A stretch of DNA of 64,000 bases from Isoetes taiwanensis (GCA_021234155.1 JAJEKV010000084.1:436001-500000), one strand, 5' to 3'; positions 30,732 through 42,561 are shown, numbered from the stretch's first letter. Program-made: numbers and translations. The notes: generated by a model from the sequence alone, not told the origin.

Positions 30732-31646
30732 TCATGTGTTTGTATCTTCTCCTGCTTGAGTGGAACCTTTGGGCAGAATTCGGAGTTGAGCTCGATGGAA
30801 AGTGAATTTAGAGAGAGGCGAGGCCTTGGTGAAGATGTCAGCTGCCATATTTCTAGTACTGCAATGAGGCATTTGGATGCTTCCTTCTTGAACCTTCTCA
30901 CGCAGGTAATGATACCTGACTTTTATGTGTTTGGACTGATTATGAAACTTGGAATCCTGGGCAAGAGAAATCGCACTTTGATTGTCACAATAGATGACAA
31001 TGGGTAGCTCCTGCTTAATGTGAAGATCTGTGGCAACTTTGTGGATCCATTCAGCTTCCTTGGCTGCCTCACACGCAGCAATGTATTCCGCTTCCATGGT
31101 GGATTGAGCAGTGACCTGCTGCTTCTTGGAGCTCCATGTGACAATACTACCATGAAGTAAGAAGCAATAACCGGACGTGGATTTGCTGGATGTGATATCT
31201 CCGGCATAATCAGCATCACTGAATCCTTGGAAACAAGCATGGGGAGATTCAGATGGATGTTTGCCAAGAAGAATACCATAGTTGATTGTGGCCTTGATGT
31301 AACGGAGAACCCGCTTAAGTGCCAGCCAATGAGGCATACCTGGATTGTTGAGGAAGCGGCTGAGCAAACTGACTGGGAAACCAATGTCAGGTCTGGTAGA
31401 GATCATGAGGTAGTTTAGGCAGCCCAAGACACTGCGATAGGGAATGTTGGCCATTTGTTGACACTCTTCCGCAGTGGGAGAATATGGTTGAAGGTGAAGA
31501 CCTGGTTCCATGGGAGTAGAAGCTCCATTACAATCCTGCATGGCAAACCTGTGGAGAACGTCCATGGCATACTTCTTGGTCAAGCCACAAGAGGCGTTTA
31601 GAGCGGTCCCTGTTGATGCGCAGACCCAAACAGCTGCGGATCTCAT
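30732..31646 (-). pseudogene. Copia reverse transcriptase C-terminus and RNase H
   Basis: The minus-strand frame covers the end of reverse transcriptase and all of RNase H: YLMISTRPDIGFPVSLLSRF, then FSDADYAGDITSSKSTSGYC, SSKKQQVTAQSTMEAEYIAA and IVIYCDNQSAISLAQDSKFH, closing with ADIFTK. The catalytic Asp, Glu and Asp of RNase H are present. It is separated from the upstream reverse transcriptase frame by a frameshift at about 31590. Confidence 0.9.
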
Positions 31647-32346
31647 GAAGATCGTGCATGGAGAAAGCTTGTGCTAGCCGATCTTTGAATGCACGGAGTG
31701 CAGGCAGGGAGTTGCTGGCAATGACGAGGTCGTCAATATATAGGGCAAGCAAGATGAAGAATTCAGATGTGCGAAGAGCATAAAGATTTGTATCTGCGTC
31801 TCCACTTTGAAAACCGAGAGCCAAGAGAAAAGAGTGCATTTTGGAATACCATGCCCGAGGGGCCTGTCGGAGACCATAGAGTGCTTTGTGTAGCCTGCAG
31901 ACCAGATGCCCAGATCCTGAGGCAATGTACCCTGCAGGTTGCTAAAGATACACTTCTTCCTTCAAATCCCCATATAGGAAGGCTGCTTGCACGTCCATCT
32001 GATGGACCTCAAGATCTTGGACAGCTGCTATGGCCAATAGAATGCGGATGGAGGCCATTTTGACTACTGGAGAGAAAGTCTCCTGGAAATCTTGCCCTGG
32101 GACTTGAGAATATCCACGTGCCACAAGGCGAGCCTTGTATTTATCTAGTGTGCCATCAGACCTGATCTTTACCTTGTAGAGCCATTTGGATCCAACCATG
32201 CGTCTGCCTGGAGGTTCACACAAGGTCCATACCTGATTTTTAGACAGGGCATGCATTTCCGCGTCCATGGCTTGGCGCCAGACCTGATCATAGGTGGCAG
32301 GGACCAGAGGGTCCAAAGTGTTCATGGCTGCCTGATGATAAGCCAA
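31528..32346 (-). pseudogene. Copia reverse transcriptase core, one nonsense codon
   Basis: The minus-strand frame runs from AMDAEMHALSKNQVWTL through KARLVARGYSQVPGQDFQET, then QMDVQAAFLYGDLKEEVYL. There a TAG replaces the usual glutamine codon (about 31935), after which the same frame continues through HKALYGLRQAPRAWY to LYIDDLVIAS, the catalytic Asp pair. All catalytic residues are present, but the internal stop and the frameshift after LRINRDR break the protein. Confidence 0.9.
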
Positions 32347-32604
32347 AAGTTTGGCCGTGGGCTTCCATGGGCGGCCAGATCGCCGTGGTGGAGCTTGCCG
32401 CGGGAGATGAGTTGGCCCGGACCATCATGTGTATTTGTGGGAGAGTCAAGGGAATCGAGACATGGTGGAGGATCAGCAGGTTCAAAATCAGGAGGATTTT
32501 GGAGAGGGAGGGAATTTTCAGAGGTGAGTTGGGGCAGCAAAATGAGATCTTCTTGGCGAGGAGGAGGATTAAGCAAGGTACTGCCAAGTTGGTCTTCAAT
32601 AAAT

Positions 32605-34830
32605 TCAACATCTCGGCTGAAAAAATAGGAGTTTGTGGCGGGGGTCGAAAAAGCTTGTATCCTTTTTTGAGGTTGGTGTAGCCAAGAAAAATGGTGGGGC
32701 GGCTGCGCGGATTGAAAGAGCTTTGTGCTGGATGCTTGAGGATGAGTGCATAAGCAATGCATCCAAAGACACGTAGGTGAGAAAGATCAGGCTTTTGGTA
32801 GGTCCACTTTTGGAAAGGTGTGAGGGAAGAGTGGCGTGAAACAAGGCGATTTCGCGGTATCTGCGGCGATCTTTGGTGGCTTCAGCCCAAAAATATTTGG
32901 GAAGTTTTGCATGAATGAGCAGGCATCTTGCTTGATCTTTGAGGGTGCAGTTCATCCGTTCGGCCAGCCCATTTTGCTCTGAATTCCCTGCTACAATGGT
33001 CCTGTGTTCTATGCCATGCTCCTTGCAGAAGTTGGAGAAGGCATTTGAGGTGTACTCTCCTCCGTTATCTGTCATCAAACTTTTAGGATAACAGCCAATT
33101 TGAGTACGTACCCAAGCAATATGATCCTTGAAAGCAGAGAAGACGTCACTTTTTGCCTTGAGAAAATAGAGGACAACGAATCTGGAATGGTCATCTATGA
33201 AGGTAAGAAAATACTGAGCTTTGCCTGGAGTGAGGGGATGTGGCCCGGACAGATCTGAATGAATTCGATCGCCAGGAGCTTCTGCTCTATGATTGCTTGA
33301 GGGAAAAGGCATCTTATGCTGCTTTCCAAGAATGCAAATGCTGCAAGTGGCATCAAGTGAGAGCTTGGGAATCCCACTAACTGCATCAGCAGAAAGAGTG
33401 TGTCGGATGCTATCGACCCCTGCATGTCCCAATCGATGATGCCAGATAGTGTCTTCAATTGCTGCTTGAGTGTGAAAAGCAGTGCCTTCAATTGCTGCAA
33501 ATAATTTATAGAGTCTGCCGTGGCGAGTGCCATATGCTACAGTCTTCTGATAGGAATCCATGATGGTTGCCTTTCTGTTTGCAAAGAGCAATGTATAACC
33601 AAGGTCCTCTAGTTGTCCCACACATATGAGATTGTGATCAAGACCGGGAACTAGGAAGACATCTGACAGGAATAAAACCTGATCTTTCGAGAGGGTGATC
33701 TTGACAGTGCCAATTTGGGATGCTTGAAGAACCCCTTCATTGCTAGAAGTGATCAGATGCTTGTGTTGCAAATTTCGCAGGTGAAGGAAATGCTGAGATT
33801 CTCCAGTCATGTGGTTGGAGGCTACCGAATCAAGCCACCATATAGAGCTGCTCCTGCTAACCTCGTTTACAGTCATGAAAGCGTGACTCCTTGGAAAATC
33901 TTCTTCAATGGAGGCCGTGAAATTTGCAGTGGTCGAATGAGATTTGGGGTCAGGCTGAATCAAAGATGGAGCAACAGTGGTGGGGATCCGATTTTTGGCA
34001 GTGTCTGCTTCCAGCTTCCAGCATTTTTCTCTAAGATGCCCTTTGCGTTTGCAATAATCACAACGAGGTCTCTTAGAATCCCCGGATTTGTTCTCAGGCT
34101 TGGGCTTTCCTCCTGTGAACAATGCTATTTGACCATCAGTACCTTGCTGCTGCTGTAGCAGCCTGGATTCTTCTTGAAGAACCCTGGCACTCACTTCTTC
34201 CCAATTTAGGGAACTTGATTGATTTGATAGCACCACAACCAAATTTCCATATGCAGGTGTTAGGCTGGAGAGTAAAGCCAAACAGTTTCTGACCTCAGAG
34301 TAAGATGAGCATTTGTCGCAGAGCTTGATGGGCCCTGATTCCTCCAGTTGGTCCATGAGGTTACGCATTTTGGAAATATGAGTGCTCATAGATTCCCCAT
34401 CCACAAATCTGGTGGTGTAGAGACGTTGTTGAAGCATCACTTGGGCAGCAACAGACTTTTCCTCGCACATTCGAAGAAGCTTGCTCCAACATTCGTGAGC
34501 AGAACTGGAGATTTTGAGACGGTCGCGGCAAACGGGATGAATGCTAGAGATAAGGACGGAATGGGCCCTTGAATCTTTTGACGACCACTTCCTTAAAGCA
34601 TCCGGTTCATTTGGGCGCTTAGATGTGCCGTTCACGACTTCCCATAAACCTACAGCCATGAAGTACGTGGAAATTTGGTATTTCCACATATAAAAATTTT
34701 CCCCTTTGAATCGTTCAATCCCATATTTGTCTAATCCCTTGGTAGGATCAACAAGCTCGGGTGAATCAGGAGATTGAGAGGCTGGGGCAATAACAGAAGA
34801 CGTGGCTGAGCTGGAGTCCATCTCTTGCAA
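32605..34830 (-). pseudogene. Copia Gag-protease-integrase frame (741 codons)
   Basis: The long minus-strand frame starts 36 bases inside the 5' LTR. Order: Gag (GIERFKGENFYMWKYQISTY and on), a CCHC zinc knuckle at about residue 257 (CDYCKRKGHLREKC), the protease with WWLDSVASNHMTG, where copia proteases have Asp-Ser/Thr-Gly, so the active-site glycine is valine here, then the integrase zinc-binding region (HHRLGHAG, CSICILGKQ) and core with HSDLSGP, TDNGGEYT and GLAERMN supplying the DDE triad. After FWAEAT (about 32885) the frame shifts and the last hundred residues are out of register. In life such a frame makes the capsid and integration machinery. Confidence 0.93.
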
Positions 34831-34850
34831 AATGTTTGTCTAATGGAAAA

Positions 34851-34865
34851 CCTGCTCTGATACCA
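34851..34865 (-). other. Primer-binding site complementary to initiator tRNA-Met
   Basis: On the minus strand TGGTATCAGAGCAGG directly follows the 5' LTR. TGGTATCAGAGC is the classic copia site matching the 3' end of plant initiator tRNA-Met. Confidence 0.93.
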
Positions 34866-35086
34866 TGTAACGAGCCAGGAAGAGACAAAAGAGTCAAGGA
34901 CGTAATAGCAGCTAAGATGGCGTTGATCAGAAGAACTAAATACATTGAGAGGATCGATGGATCCTTAAATAACAGAAAGAAGAGCTAATTTTAGAAAACA
35001 GTAAATTTAGCATAAATGGGTGCCCCCAATTTTAGCACCGAGTAGGTGCACCTCTTTTAGATGACAGCACATCATATTGACTAACA
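34866..35086 (-). repeat. 5' LTR (221 bp) of the copia element
   Basis: It would drive transcription toward lower coordinates. A TATTTAAGG stretch on the coding strand is a possible TATA element. Confidence 0.95.
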
Positions 35087-35091
35087 GCATT
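35087..35091. other. Target-site duplication GCATT, right
   Basis: The GCATT copy directly after the right LTR matches 30474-30478. Confidence 0.88.
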
Positions 35092-36837
35092 TACAGGCCA
35101 TAACATACAACACTTGATATCAGGGTAATAAAGAGTGGCTAAAATTTGCCAAATGGCGATTTTTTAGGCCTTTAGTCAAATTTCATGGCTAAAGTTTATA
35201 AAGGCAATTTTTTTAGAAAAAGCATAATTTAGCCACTCCAAAAGGGGGTAAATTTTGAACGCTTAGAGTTTAGCCGGAATTGTTTGCTGCATGGTGTACT
35301 GAATCGCCTTCTCTAAAGTTGATTAGGGGAACCCTGATCAATTCAAATAGCCATGCCAATTCTATTGAGGGGCCTCTTTCATTTAGGAATTGCCATTAGC
35401 TACCTCAATCATATTTTGAATTTGTATCTATAAGTTGTTTAGGTTAAATGCTATGAAGAATGTTATATGATGCGCATTCTAAGCTTTAAATAGTAGTGAT
35501 CTCTTCTTGCAATTGTTGACCCTAAAGGGCTTCATCACCAAATTCACCGTTTGGATGCATTTGACCCCAACTTAAACATGCATGTTCCTTCAAATGATAT
35601 TGTTTGTTCCTTATGAATTGTACTTTGAACAACTTTGTTACCATTTTAAAGTTAAATATTGAATCAATGTCATTCATGTACTAATCAATGCTCAAAATTT
35701 GAAGTTATATAGTTGCACTTTAGCAGGGGACCAAGAAAAATTCGCCAACATCAGAATTTCATGTCATATAAATTTTACATTTTAGCCAAGTGGGAAGATA
35801 ACTAAAGGGCTTTATTTTATCAAATTTCGCCAAGAAAAAAATCTAAGAACTTTTGTTTTTCATAGGTTTAGCCAACCTTAATTTGAATAGAAAAATATTT
35901 AGGGCCGTTAAATTTTACCCTGCTTGATATTGATCTTCCACAATCTCAATGCAAAGGCCCTTGGTTCTTGGTGGAAACAGAGGTCAGGTAACTATCATAC
36001 TTAAATCTTTTGATAGATTAGTGGTATTGTTGCTGTAAATAGACGCATCTTCCGTCTCAATAAACCGCACCCATGTAACTTAGTACTAAAGAGAAACGTT
36101 TCATGGAGCAATCAAGTACAGAGTTTTTGCAGTTACGCAGCTATGGAGAGGGCATATGGCTCTAGTGCTGGACATGTACAACTCAGTGTTCTTCTATGAC
36201 TACAAACAAAGATCAAACCACAGGTTACAAAGATCAAACCCTCCACATGGTAAATAAGGTGACCTAGCAAATCTACTAATGACATGTGCAATTGATGATT
36301 CCTTTTTATTAAAGACGAGATTTTAGCCTGTTTTGGAGTTATGATTTTAAAATTTTGTGAAACTAATATTGCAACACGCATTTCTATAAAGACAACAAAT
36401 AAATATAACATGCATCTTCGAAAAAAGAAACAATTGAGCCAGAATTGCAGAAAAAGCGAAATAAACATCTTTTTCAACTTAAAAAATAACACTTTTGAGA
36501 AAGTGAAATGTCAATAACAACATCATCAAATGTCAAGCGGAACATCTTTAGGAAGAAGAATTTCTTCAATGCATCAACAGCATTTCGATCAGGGTGTTGA
36601 TTAAACTTTGAGCCTTCAGATGTTGGCTTGGCATGATATTTCAGAGATGGTTGGATCTCAAAGCATGTTGGCTTGGCACGCTATTTCATCTTGGCAAATT
36701 CTGTAGATCCCGAACCAATAACAACGTCCCTTTCAGTCCTCCTGCATTGCCATGAACAAGAGTTTAGAAAATACGTGCACGTATAGCAATACATCTAACT
36801 AAAAACATATATACCAATCGATTAGCATAGCGGCTCG
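35092..36837. other. No gene recognised; AT-rich, GGCTAAA-rich stretch with small fold-back
   Basis: Between 35133 and 35890 the words GGCTAAA and TTTAGCC recur many times, and GAGTGGCTAAA at 35133-35143 pairs with TTTAGCCACTC at 35228-35238. A similar TTTAGC-rich stretch lies at 46130-46690, so both may be worn copies of one non-autonomous element family. Nothing is recognised from 35900 to 36837. Confidence 0.45.
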
Positions 36838-37353
36838 ATATTCTTGTGCAAGATGAGCATGCATTTTTGGGCCGCTCTTTCGGTTGGGAGATCGCTATTT
36901 CTTCCAGAGTTCTTCATCAGCTTCTCATCGGCGCTTTCTCATCTCTCAGTAGTGTCCCTTGTTTTGTTCTATGATCTCATGCAGAGGAGGGGCTTCTTCT
37001 TGCATGGGTTGATCTTTCTTGGTGGTTCTTATCCTTTTCATATCTATTCTATCTTAGCCTTTTGTCTGGCATTGGACAATCCTTCGCCCTTCGCCTCGGA
37101 TCTAAATGAAAGTTCTCTAGTTTCGGGATGTTGTTGATCGAGATTCTCGTGCAAGATGAGCATGCATGCATTGCATGCATTTTTGGGCCGCTCATTCAAT
37201 TGGGAGATCACTATTTTTTCTAGAGTTCTTCATCAGCTTTTCATCAACGCTTTCCCATCTCTCAACAGTGTTCCTTGTTTCCTTGTTTCGCTATTTTTTC
37301 CAGAGTTCTTCATCAGCTTTTCATCAGCGCTTCCCATCTCTCAACAGTGTTCC
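36838..37353. repeat. Local duplication built on GTGCAAGATGAGCATGCAT and TTCTTCATCAGCTT
   Basis: A segment beginning TTGTGCAAGATGAGCATGCA at about 36844 recurs at about 37147. Within the second copy a 70-bp part (CAGAGTTCTTCATCAGCTTT and following) is duplicated again. A GCATGCATGCATTGCATGCAT-like palindrome sits near 37161. The array directly precedes the LINE coding sequence. Confidence 0.82.
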
Positions 37354-39719
37354 TTATGTAAGACTAGACAGGGATGTGGAGTGGTTGGAGATGATGGATA
37401 ATGGTGAGCTTGAGAAAACTGGGTGGAATAGGATATCCAAGGACAGGGCGAAATGGCCAACCCCGCAAGGCTGGCATGTTCTGCATATGTGTAGTGGTTT
37501 TGATATGGTCATTTTCAATGGCACAACAAGATATCTGAGATCTGGTAAATGCACCTGTAAAAATGCAAGCGTGGTAGACTATGTCATTGCTAAGCCTTCC
37601 TTTGGGGAACACATTGTTAGCATATCCATTGGGGATGAGAATGACAATTCAGACCATGTGCCAATATTTATTGAAATAAGGGTGCAATTGCATGGCGTGC
37701 AGCGGGTTGATACGATAAAAAAACAACGGGTGCAGTTGAGGTATAATAAGGCGGAGGAGTACAGTGCTATATGCGAGGAGAAAGTTAATGCTCTTATGTG
37801 GCCGAACTCATTACAGGAGATAAGTGATATGTTGACCAATATTTTGCTTCAATCAGCTGATAGTTGCTTTGTCTCTTATCGCCAAAGGGTGGGATTGCCC
37901 TGCAATGGCTGGTTTGACATGGAGTGCAAGCGACAGCGGGAAGAATTCAAATCATCACATGGAGCAGCTAAGGCACATGAAAGAAAGGAGTACATTAAGT
38001 TGATAAAAAACAAAAAGAGAGTGTATCTATACAGGAAACATGAGAAGATGGTAGAAGAGTTGTTGGTGGATCCAAAAAAATTCTGGAAGCGACTCAAACC
38101 TTTGAAGTATGCAGATAATGAATTGCGACTAGAGATGCTTATGGCGCATGTGCGCAAGCTCTATGATGTGCCCGGGGGCAAAAAGATGGCAGACAGATAC
38201 TATAGCAGGTATGTTGACATTCACTGTAGAGGATGTACGGGGGGGCCTCAAGAGACTTGCTAATGGCAAAGTGGCTGATGCTTGCAGCCTAGTGGCGGAA
38301 CTGCTTAAATGGGCTAGGGAGGCAGTAGAAAATAAGTTGGCAGATATGTTTAATATAGCTTTGACAGATGGCTTCCCTGTGTCATGGCAAGTTAACAGGG
38401 TTGTACCATTGCACAAGTCAGGGGATAAAAACGATCCGAGCAACTATCGCACTATCATGGTGGGCAGCATGTATGCAAAACTGTTTGCATCCATTCTTGA
38501 GAGCAAGGTAAGTATGTGGGCAGGGCGGTGGGACAGGCAGGTTTCAGGCCCAGGAAGTCCACGATCGATCATTTGGTCACTCTTAGAGCCATGATGGACT
38601 CAGTAGTGGGGAAAAGGAAACCGCTGTACGCTACATTTGTGGATTTTAGCAAGGCTTTCGATATGGTGAATAGAGAAAATTTGGGGCACAGAATGGTGGA
38701 TCTTGATATCCCAAAGGAGCTCAGGCATGCGGTAAGGGTACTCTATGATAGGGTACTTGTGCAATTGTCATTTCCTTTCGTGGAACTTTGTGACGAAGTA
38801 GTGGAAAGATATGGGTGTGAAGCAGGGGTGCCCCTTATCACCTACTCTATTTGGGTTATTCATAGACCAGTTGGAAGAGTGGATAAGAACACATGGGGGA
38901 GATGGCACACCTCTGTATGGATATGTTCTCAGGCTCTTACTATATGCTGATGATATTGTTTTGCTATCCCGGAGCATACAAGGGATGCAAAGACACCTAG
39001 ATGCACTGGCGACATTTTGCAGCAATCAGGGTATGCAGGTAAATCTGGACAAGACCAAGGTTGTGTTATTTGGGGCAAGTAAGACCGATCATATCCAGCT
39101 ATATTATATGGAAGCACACGTGGAGGTGGTATATAACTACAAATATCTGGGGGTAAATATAGATAAGAGCCCCAACTGGAACCAAGCGGTTGAGCATAGA
39201 GTGAATGCGGGCTTAAAGGCACTATATGCTATGCAAAAAAAGTGTGTGCACGCCGAGATATGGAATTTTGAAATGAAGCGCATGTTATATAAAGTATTGG
39301 TGCAAACTGTTGTGCTATATGGATGTGAAGTCTGGGGGCCGGGCCTTGCTAATGACAGCTGGAAAAAAGTGAAAAAGATACAGAAGAAATTTCTCCACAC
39401 GGAACTGGGTACCAAAATGCAAACACCATATGATATGATGCTGGCAGAGTGTGGGATGATGTCACTTGAGGCTGAAGCGCTTTGCAGACTCTTACACTAC
39501 ATGTGTAAGGTTCTATATGATTTGCCAAGCAATAGGTTGCCACGACTTGCTTTAGAGGAAACAAAAAACAAGGGCTGGCATGCAGATGTTGAGAGATGGC
39601 TTACAAAATGGGGGATGAGTATTCATGACTTAGAAGTACATAGAACCATCATTCATTTAAATTGGGATTATGTCTGTTCCAAAAGCACGCCACTTTTGCA
39701 AACCCCCTATTCAATATAA
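37354..39719 (+). pseudogene. Non-LTR retrotransposon: endonuclease end plus reverse transcriptase, frame-broken
   Basis: The first frame (to 38263) holds the C-terminal part of an APE-type endonuclease: MVIFNGTTRYLRSGKCTC, ASVVDYVIAKPSF and the NSDHVPIF box. A helical linker (KKFWKRLKPLKY) follows. Reverse transcriptase continues in shifted frames: NRVVPLHKSGDKNDPSNYRT (38394), FVDFSKAFDMVNRENL with the first Asp (38637), MGVKQGCPLSPTLFGLFIDQ (38811) and LLLYADDIVLLS with the catalytic pair (38935), then a thumb region ending at 39719. At least two frameshifts (about 38230 and 38800) disable it. The 5' end of the endonuclease is missing. It differs clearly from the L1-like copies at 1.5-6.1 kb. 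Confidence 0.9.
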
Positions 39720-40619
39720 TGTTGTGGTGCTTGACATGCTGTTATGCAAGATTACAAGGTTTGATCCATATTTAGTAGACATTTTGATTATTATATTAAA
39801 TACAGGAAGGAAATTGATGTTTGATTAGCATTTGCAAACAATAGCGCATTCATATACACAATATAATAACAGAAATTATTATTGATTTTATATTGAGATA
39901 TGTAAATATTATTTCAACAAATATCTCACTAAAACCCCATGGAACTAAGTCAAATTGAAGTTACTATAGCAATACAAGAAACAAATAGCCCAATAAAACC
40001 TTTATGAGACATTTATTTCTCAAATAAAATACAACATAGTAGTCTTTTTTTTCCTTAAAGCATCAAACATGCTTCAGAGTATGTTCCATTAAGATGAAAT
40101 ATAGGAGCGCCTTTTTCTCATACATTGCAGCAGTAATGCACGCCAAGCGTGCTTTGGCAAGGTATATTTAGCAAAAAAGGAGCACGGAATCACACTGTGT
40201 GATTTTGGTAATTAACGCCAAGCGTGAATTAGCCTCCCTTCATGATCTATTACTTCTAAAAAATAGCTTTGAGTTGTTCTTTCCAAATCAGATAAACTCA
40301 AAAATCAGTCCAATAGTCAATCAAATCCAAAAAGATGCTAGATATCCTATTTCTCATTAACTAAAAACACTGATTTGGGGCTTTGAAGCTTTGACTCCTA
40401 TGCTATTGAAAATCTGACCAAGGGGCTTTAAGTCAACTGCAGGGTAGTACTTTGCATGTAAAGCTCAGGGAATCCAATCAATTTGCCTATTGTATATATG
40501 TGAAAGCACCATTTTGTAGTCTTCAAGCTTTTCAATTGACTGCAGATGCCTGCCACAACAAGATACTTTGGCTTTGTAAAATCCAAAATGCAGAGTATTT
40601 ACCATACCAGAAGCTTACT

Positions 40620-41040
40620 TCTGCACAGGCGAGTTCTTACAACCGAGTTCTTCAGGCGAGTTCTTACAGCCGAGTTCTTCAGGGCATAATGAGCCGAGTT
40701 CTTACAGGCGGAATGAGCCGATTTCTTCAGGGAATAATAGCTCCTCCATATGTTGAAAAAAGGAAAGAAATCGGAACAGATTGGGCTCGAGTTAAGCGAA
40801 AAAACTAGCAATGAGAAGCTTGGAGAAGTCCGGCAATGCAAGAGCTTGGAGAAGTCCGGAGAAGCTTGGTGATGCAAGAGCTTGGTGTAGGACTGGTCTT
40901 GTTGGTGCAAGAACTCGGAAGGAGCTGTTATGCCCTAAAGAACTCGACTCATTCCCTGTTACGCCCTTGGAGTGATTTAAACGATGAAGCTGCTTGCACT
41001 TGGAGTGATTTAAACGATGAAGCTGCTTGCACAATTCTCT
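40620..41040. repeat. Short tandem motifs GAGTTCTTACA, AGCTTGGAGAAGTCCGG and a 39-bp duplication
   Basis: GCGAGTTCTTACAGCCGAGT-like units recur at 40627-40735. AGCTTGGAGAAGTCCGG occurs twice near 40817 and 40844, with a GATGCAAGAGCTTGG echo. CTTGGAGTGATTTAAACGAT followed by GAAGCTGCTTGCA is duplicated at about 40966 and 41000. Confidence 0.82.
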
Positions 41041-41294
41041 TGGAGTTTCCAGCAATGGAGTTTTCGATCCACGATGATACTACTCTTGCTTGTTTGCTTG
41101 AGAGAGAGCAAGAGCTTTGCCAAAAAACATGATATTTTTCAGCTCTGCAATCAGAAGATATTTGTGCAGCTAGATCTAATGCTGTTCAATGGATGCTTAA
41201 GGTTTGTATTGAAATGATTTCGTTCTATCTATTTGTGCAGGACCTCTGGGCCGGATGAAGCAACGATGTTCTTGGAAATTTGAAGATTACATCC

Positions 41295-41385
41295 GGTAAT
41301 TGCCTGGAGGAGGCTCATTCCGCCCTGTAAAGGGCGCCGCCGGCGCCCTTTACAGGGCGGAATGAGCCTCCTCCAGGCAATTACC
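41295..41385. repeat. Perfect 91-bp palindrome
   Basis: Two 45-base arms around the centre at 41340 are exact reverse complements, from GGTAATTGCCTGGAGGAGGC on the left to the matching end on the right. A diverged second version of the left arm follows at about 41425 within a roughly 124-bp duplicated unit that ends CCTAGTACGT at both 41384-41393 and 41508-41517. Confidence 0.95.
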
Positions 41386-42198
41386 TAGTACGTTGGAAAT
41401 TTGAACCATTTGGTCATTACATCCGGTAATTACCTGGAGGAGGCTCATTCCGCCTGTAAAGGGCTCCGGCGGCGCCGCCAGACTCGGCGGCGCCGCGAAT
41501 TACCTAGTACGTAATAATCACATGCCGAATTATTTCAGAACCTTGCAAGAAACGATTTAGCACTTGCACACAAGCATTCAAACAAGTATTCAAAGATAAT
41601 CCGATTTAGAAATGCACCTATAGCAGGTCGGAAACGAGGTTATGAGCAAATTTGAGCAGAGGAACAGAGGCTAATGCAATGCCCAAAAGTAAGAGCTGAA
41701 ATTTTCTGAAGAGGATATGTGTGTAGAGGGCAAAGAGGAAAGGCTGAAAAGTCGGATTGAAGCTTAAGGAAGCTCTATTGGCAGCACCAGATTGGTAACT
41801 GCAGAATCATGTACCTGCATAGAAAGAACTGAAAACCGAAATGTTTTGCTTTGCTTTGCGTTACCCAGATGTTGCCGTTACCCAGGCGTCTGCAAGGCGG
41901 AGGGCAGAGAAGGCAGAAGACGCTCACCTTCTTGGTGAGGCGTTGCCGAAGTTGCCATCACAGAAGCCGAAGTCGGAGCGGAGGTCGGAGGCAGCAGAGA
42001 GAAAACGGGAAGAAAAGATGAGAGGCACAATAGAAAGTAGAACAAAGGTAATAAAAAAAAATTCGGGAGGGAAATGCTACGAGGGAGAAAATTTGAGTTA
42101 GTTTAGGCGGGAGGCTCTTCCACGGACGGAAAAAGCCACACCCGGGAAAAGTGGCATTCCAAAAAATAACCCAATTTCCTGACATAAACCGAAATTAA

Positions 42199-42561
42199 AT
42201 GAATGATGGTTATAGGGAAAATGTAGATGGATGGGTCCGAGATAGCTTTCAACATAAGTCATGGAATGTACCAGCTGTGAAGAAAGAGTATTACAGGTTA
42301 CATATGAACCCTTCCATGCAGGCAGCGCGTTACCTTAGGGAACCCATATTAGTAAAATATAGACAAGCAATTGCCAGGATCCGATTGAGCTCTCATCACT
42401 TGGGGGTGGAGATTGGGAGATGGGCAAATATTGCACATGACATTAGGCACTGCAGGGTGTGTGATGGAGCGGTGGTAGAGGATGAGACTCATGTCTTGAT
42501 TTTCTGTCAGGCATACCTATTCGTCTGGATGAGACTGAAAAGAAAACAAATAGGGAGCTAA
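42199..42561 (+). pseudogene. LINE C-terminal zinc-finger tail
   Basis: The frame encodes YRQAIARIRLSSHHLGVEIG, then RWANIAHDIRHCRVCDGAVV and EDETHVLIFCQAYLF. The Cys-x2-Cys, His and Cys spacing and the EDE-H-C pattern match the tail that follows reverse transcriptase in non-LTR elements. It lies on the same strand as 37354-39719 and likely belonged to that copy. There is no poly(A) tract downstream that I can assign to it. Confidence 0.75.

Larger units (their letters stand above)
30479..35086 (-). mobile_element. Complete Ty1/copia LTR retrotransposon, 4,608 bp, coding-disabled
   Basis: The element has two 221-bp LTRs (30479-30699 and 34866-35086), both starting TG and ending CA, a primer-binding site, a polypurine tract, and a 5-bp target duplication GCATT on each side. 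The coding strand is minus, so the right LTR is the 5' LTR. Gene order protease, integrase, reverse transcriptase, RNase H is that of copia. The LTRs differ at 5 of 221 positions (four transitions, one transversion), about 2.3%, so insertion is fairly recent. Frameshifts, a nonsense codon in reverse transcriptase and a changed protease active site mean it is no longer autonomous. Confidence 0.96.
39720..42198. other. Repeat-rich segment that appears to split the LINE
   Basis: No coding domain is recognised. The reverse transcriptase part of a LINE ends on its left, and what looks like the zinc-finger tail of the same LINE resumes on its right, in the same orientation. Inside are short tandem motifs (40620-40735, 40800-41040), a 91-bp perfect palindrome and GC-rich blocks. 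Terminal inverted repeats or a target duplication were not found, so the insertion event itself is inferred. Confidence 0.45.

Noticed and set aside
31767-32681. Plus-strand frames across the copia element
   Set aside because: They are antisense shadows of the minus-strand pol gene, whose motifs are clear.
40800-41132. Open frames through the tandem motifs at 40.8-41.1 kb as a repeat protein
   Set aside because: Both strands are open because the unit lacks stops. There is no start context, no conservation signal, and the frame follows the DNA repeat exactly.
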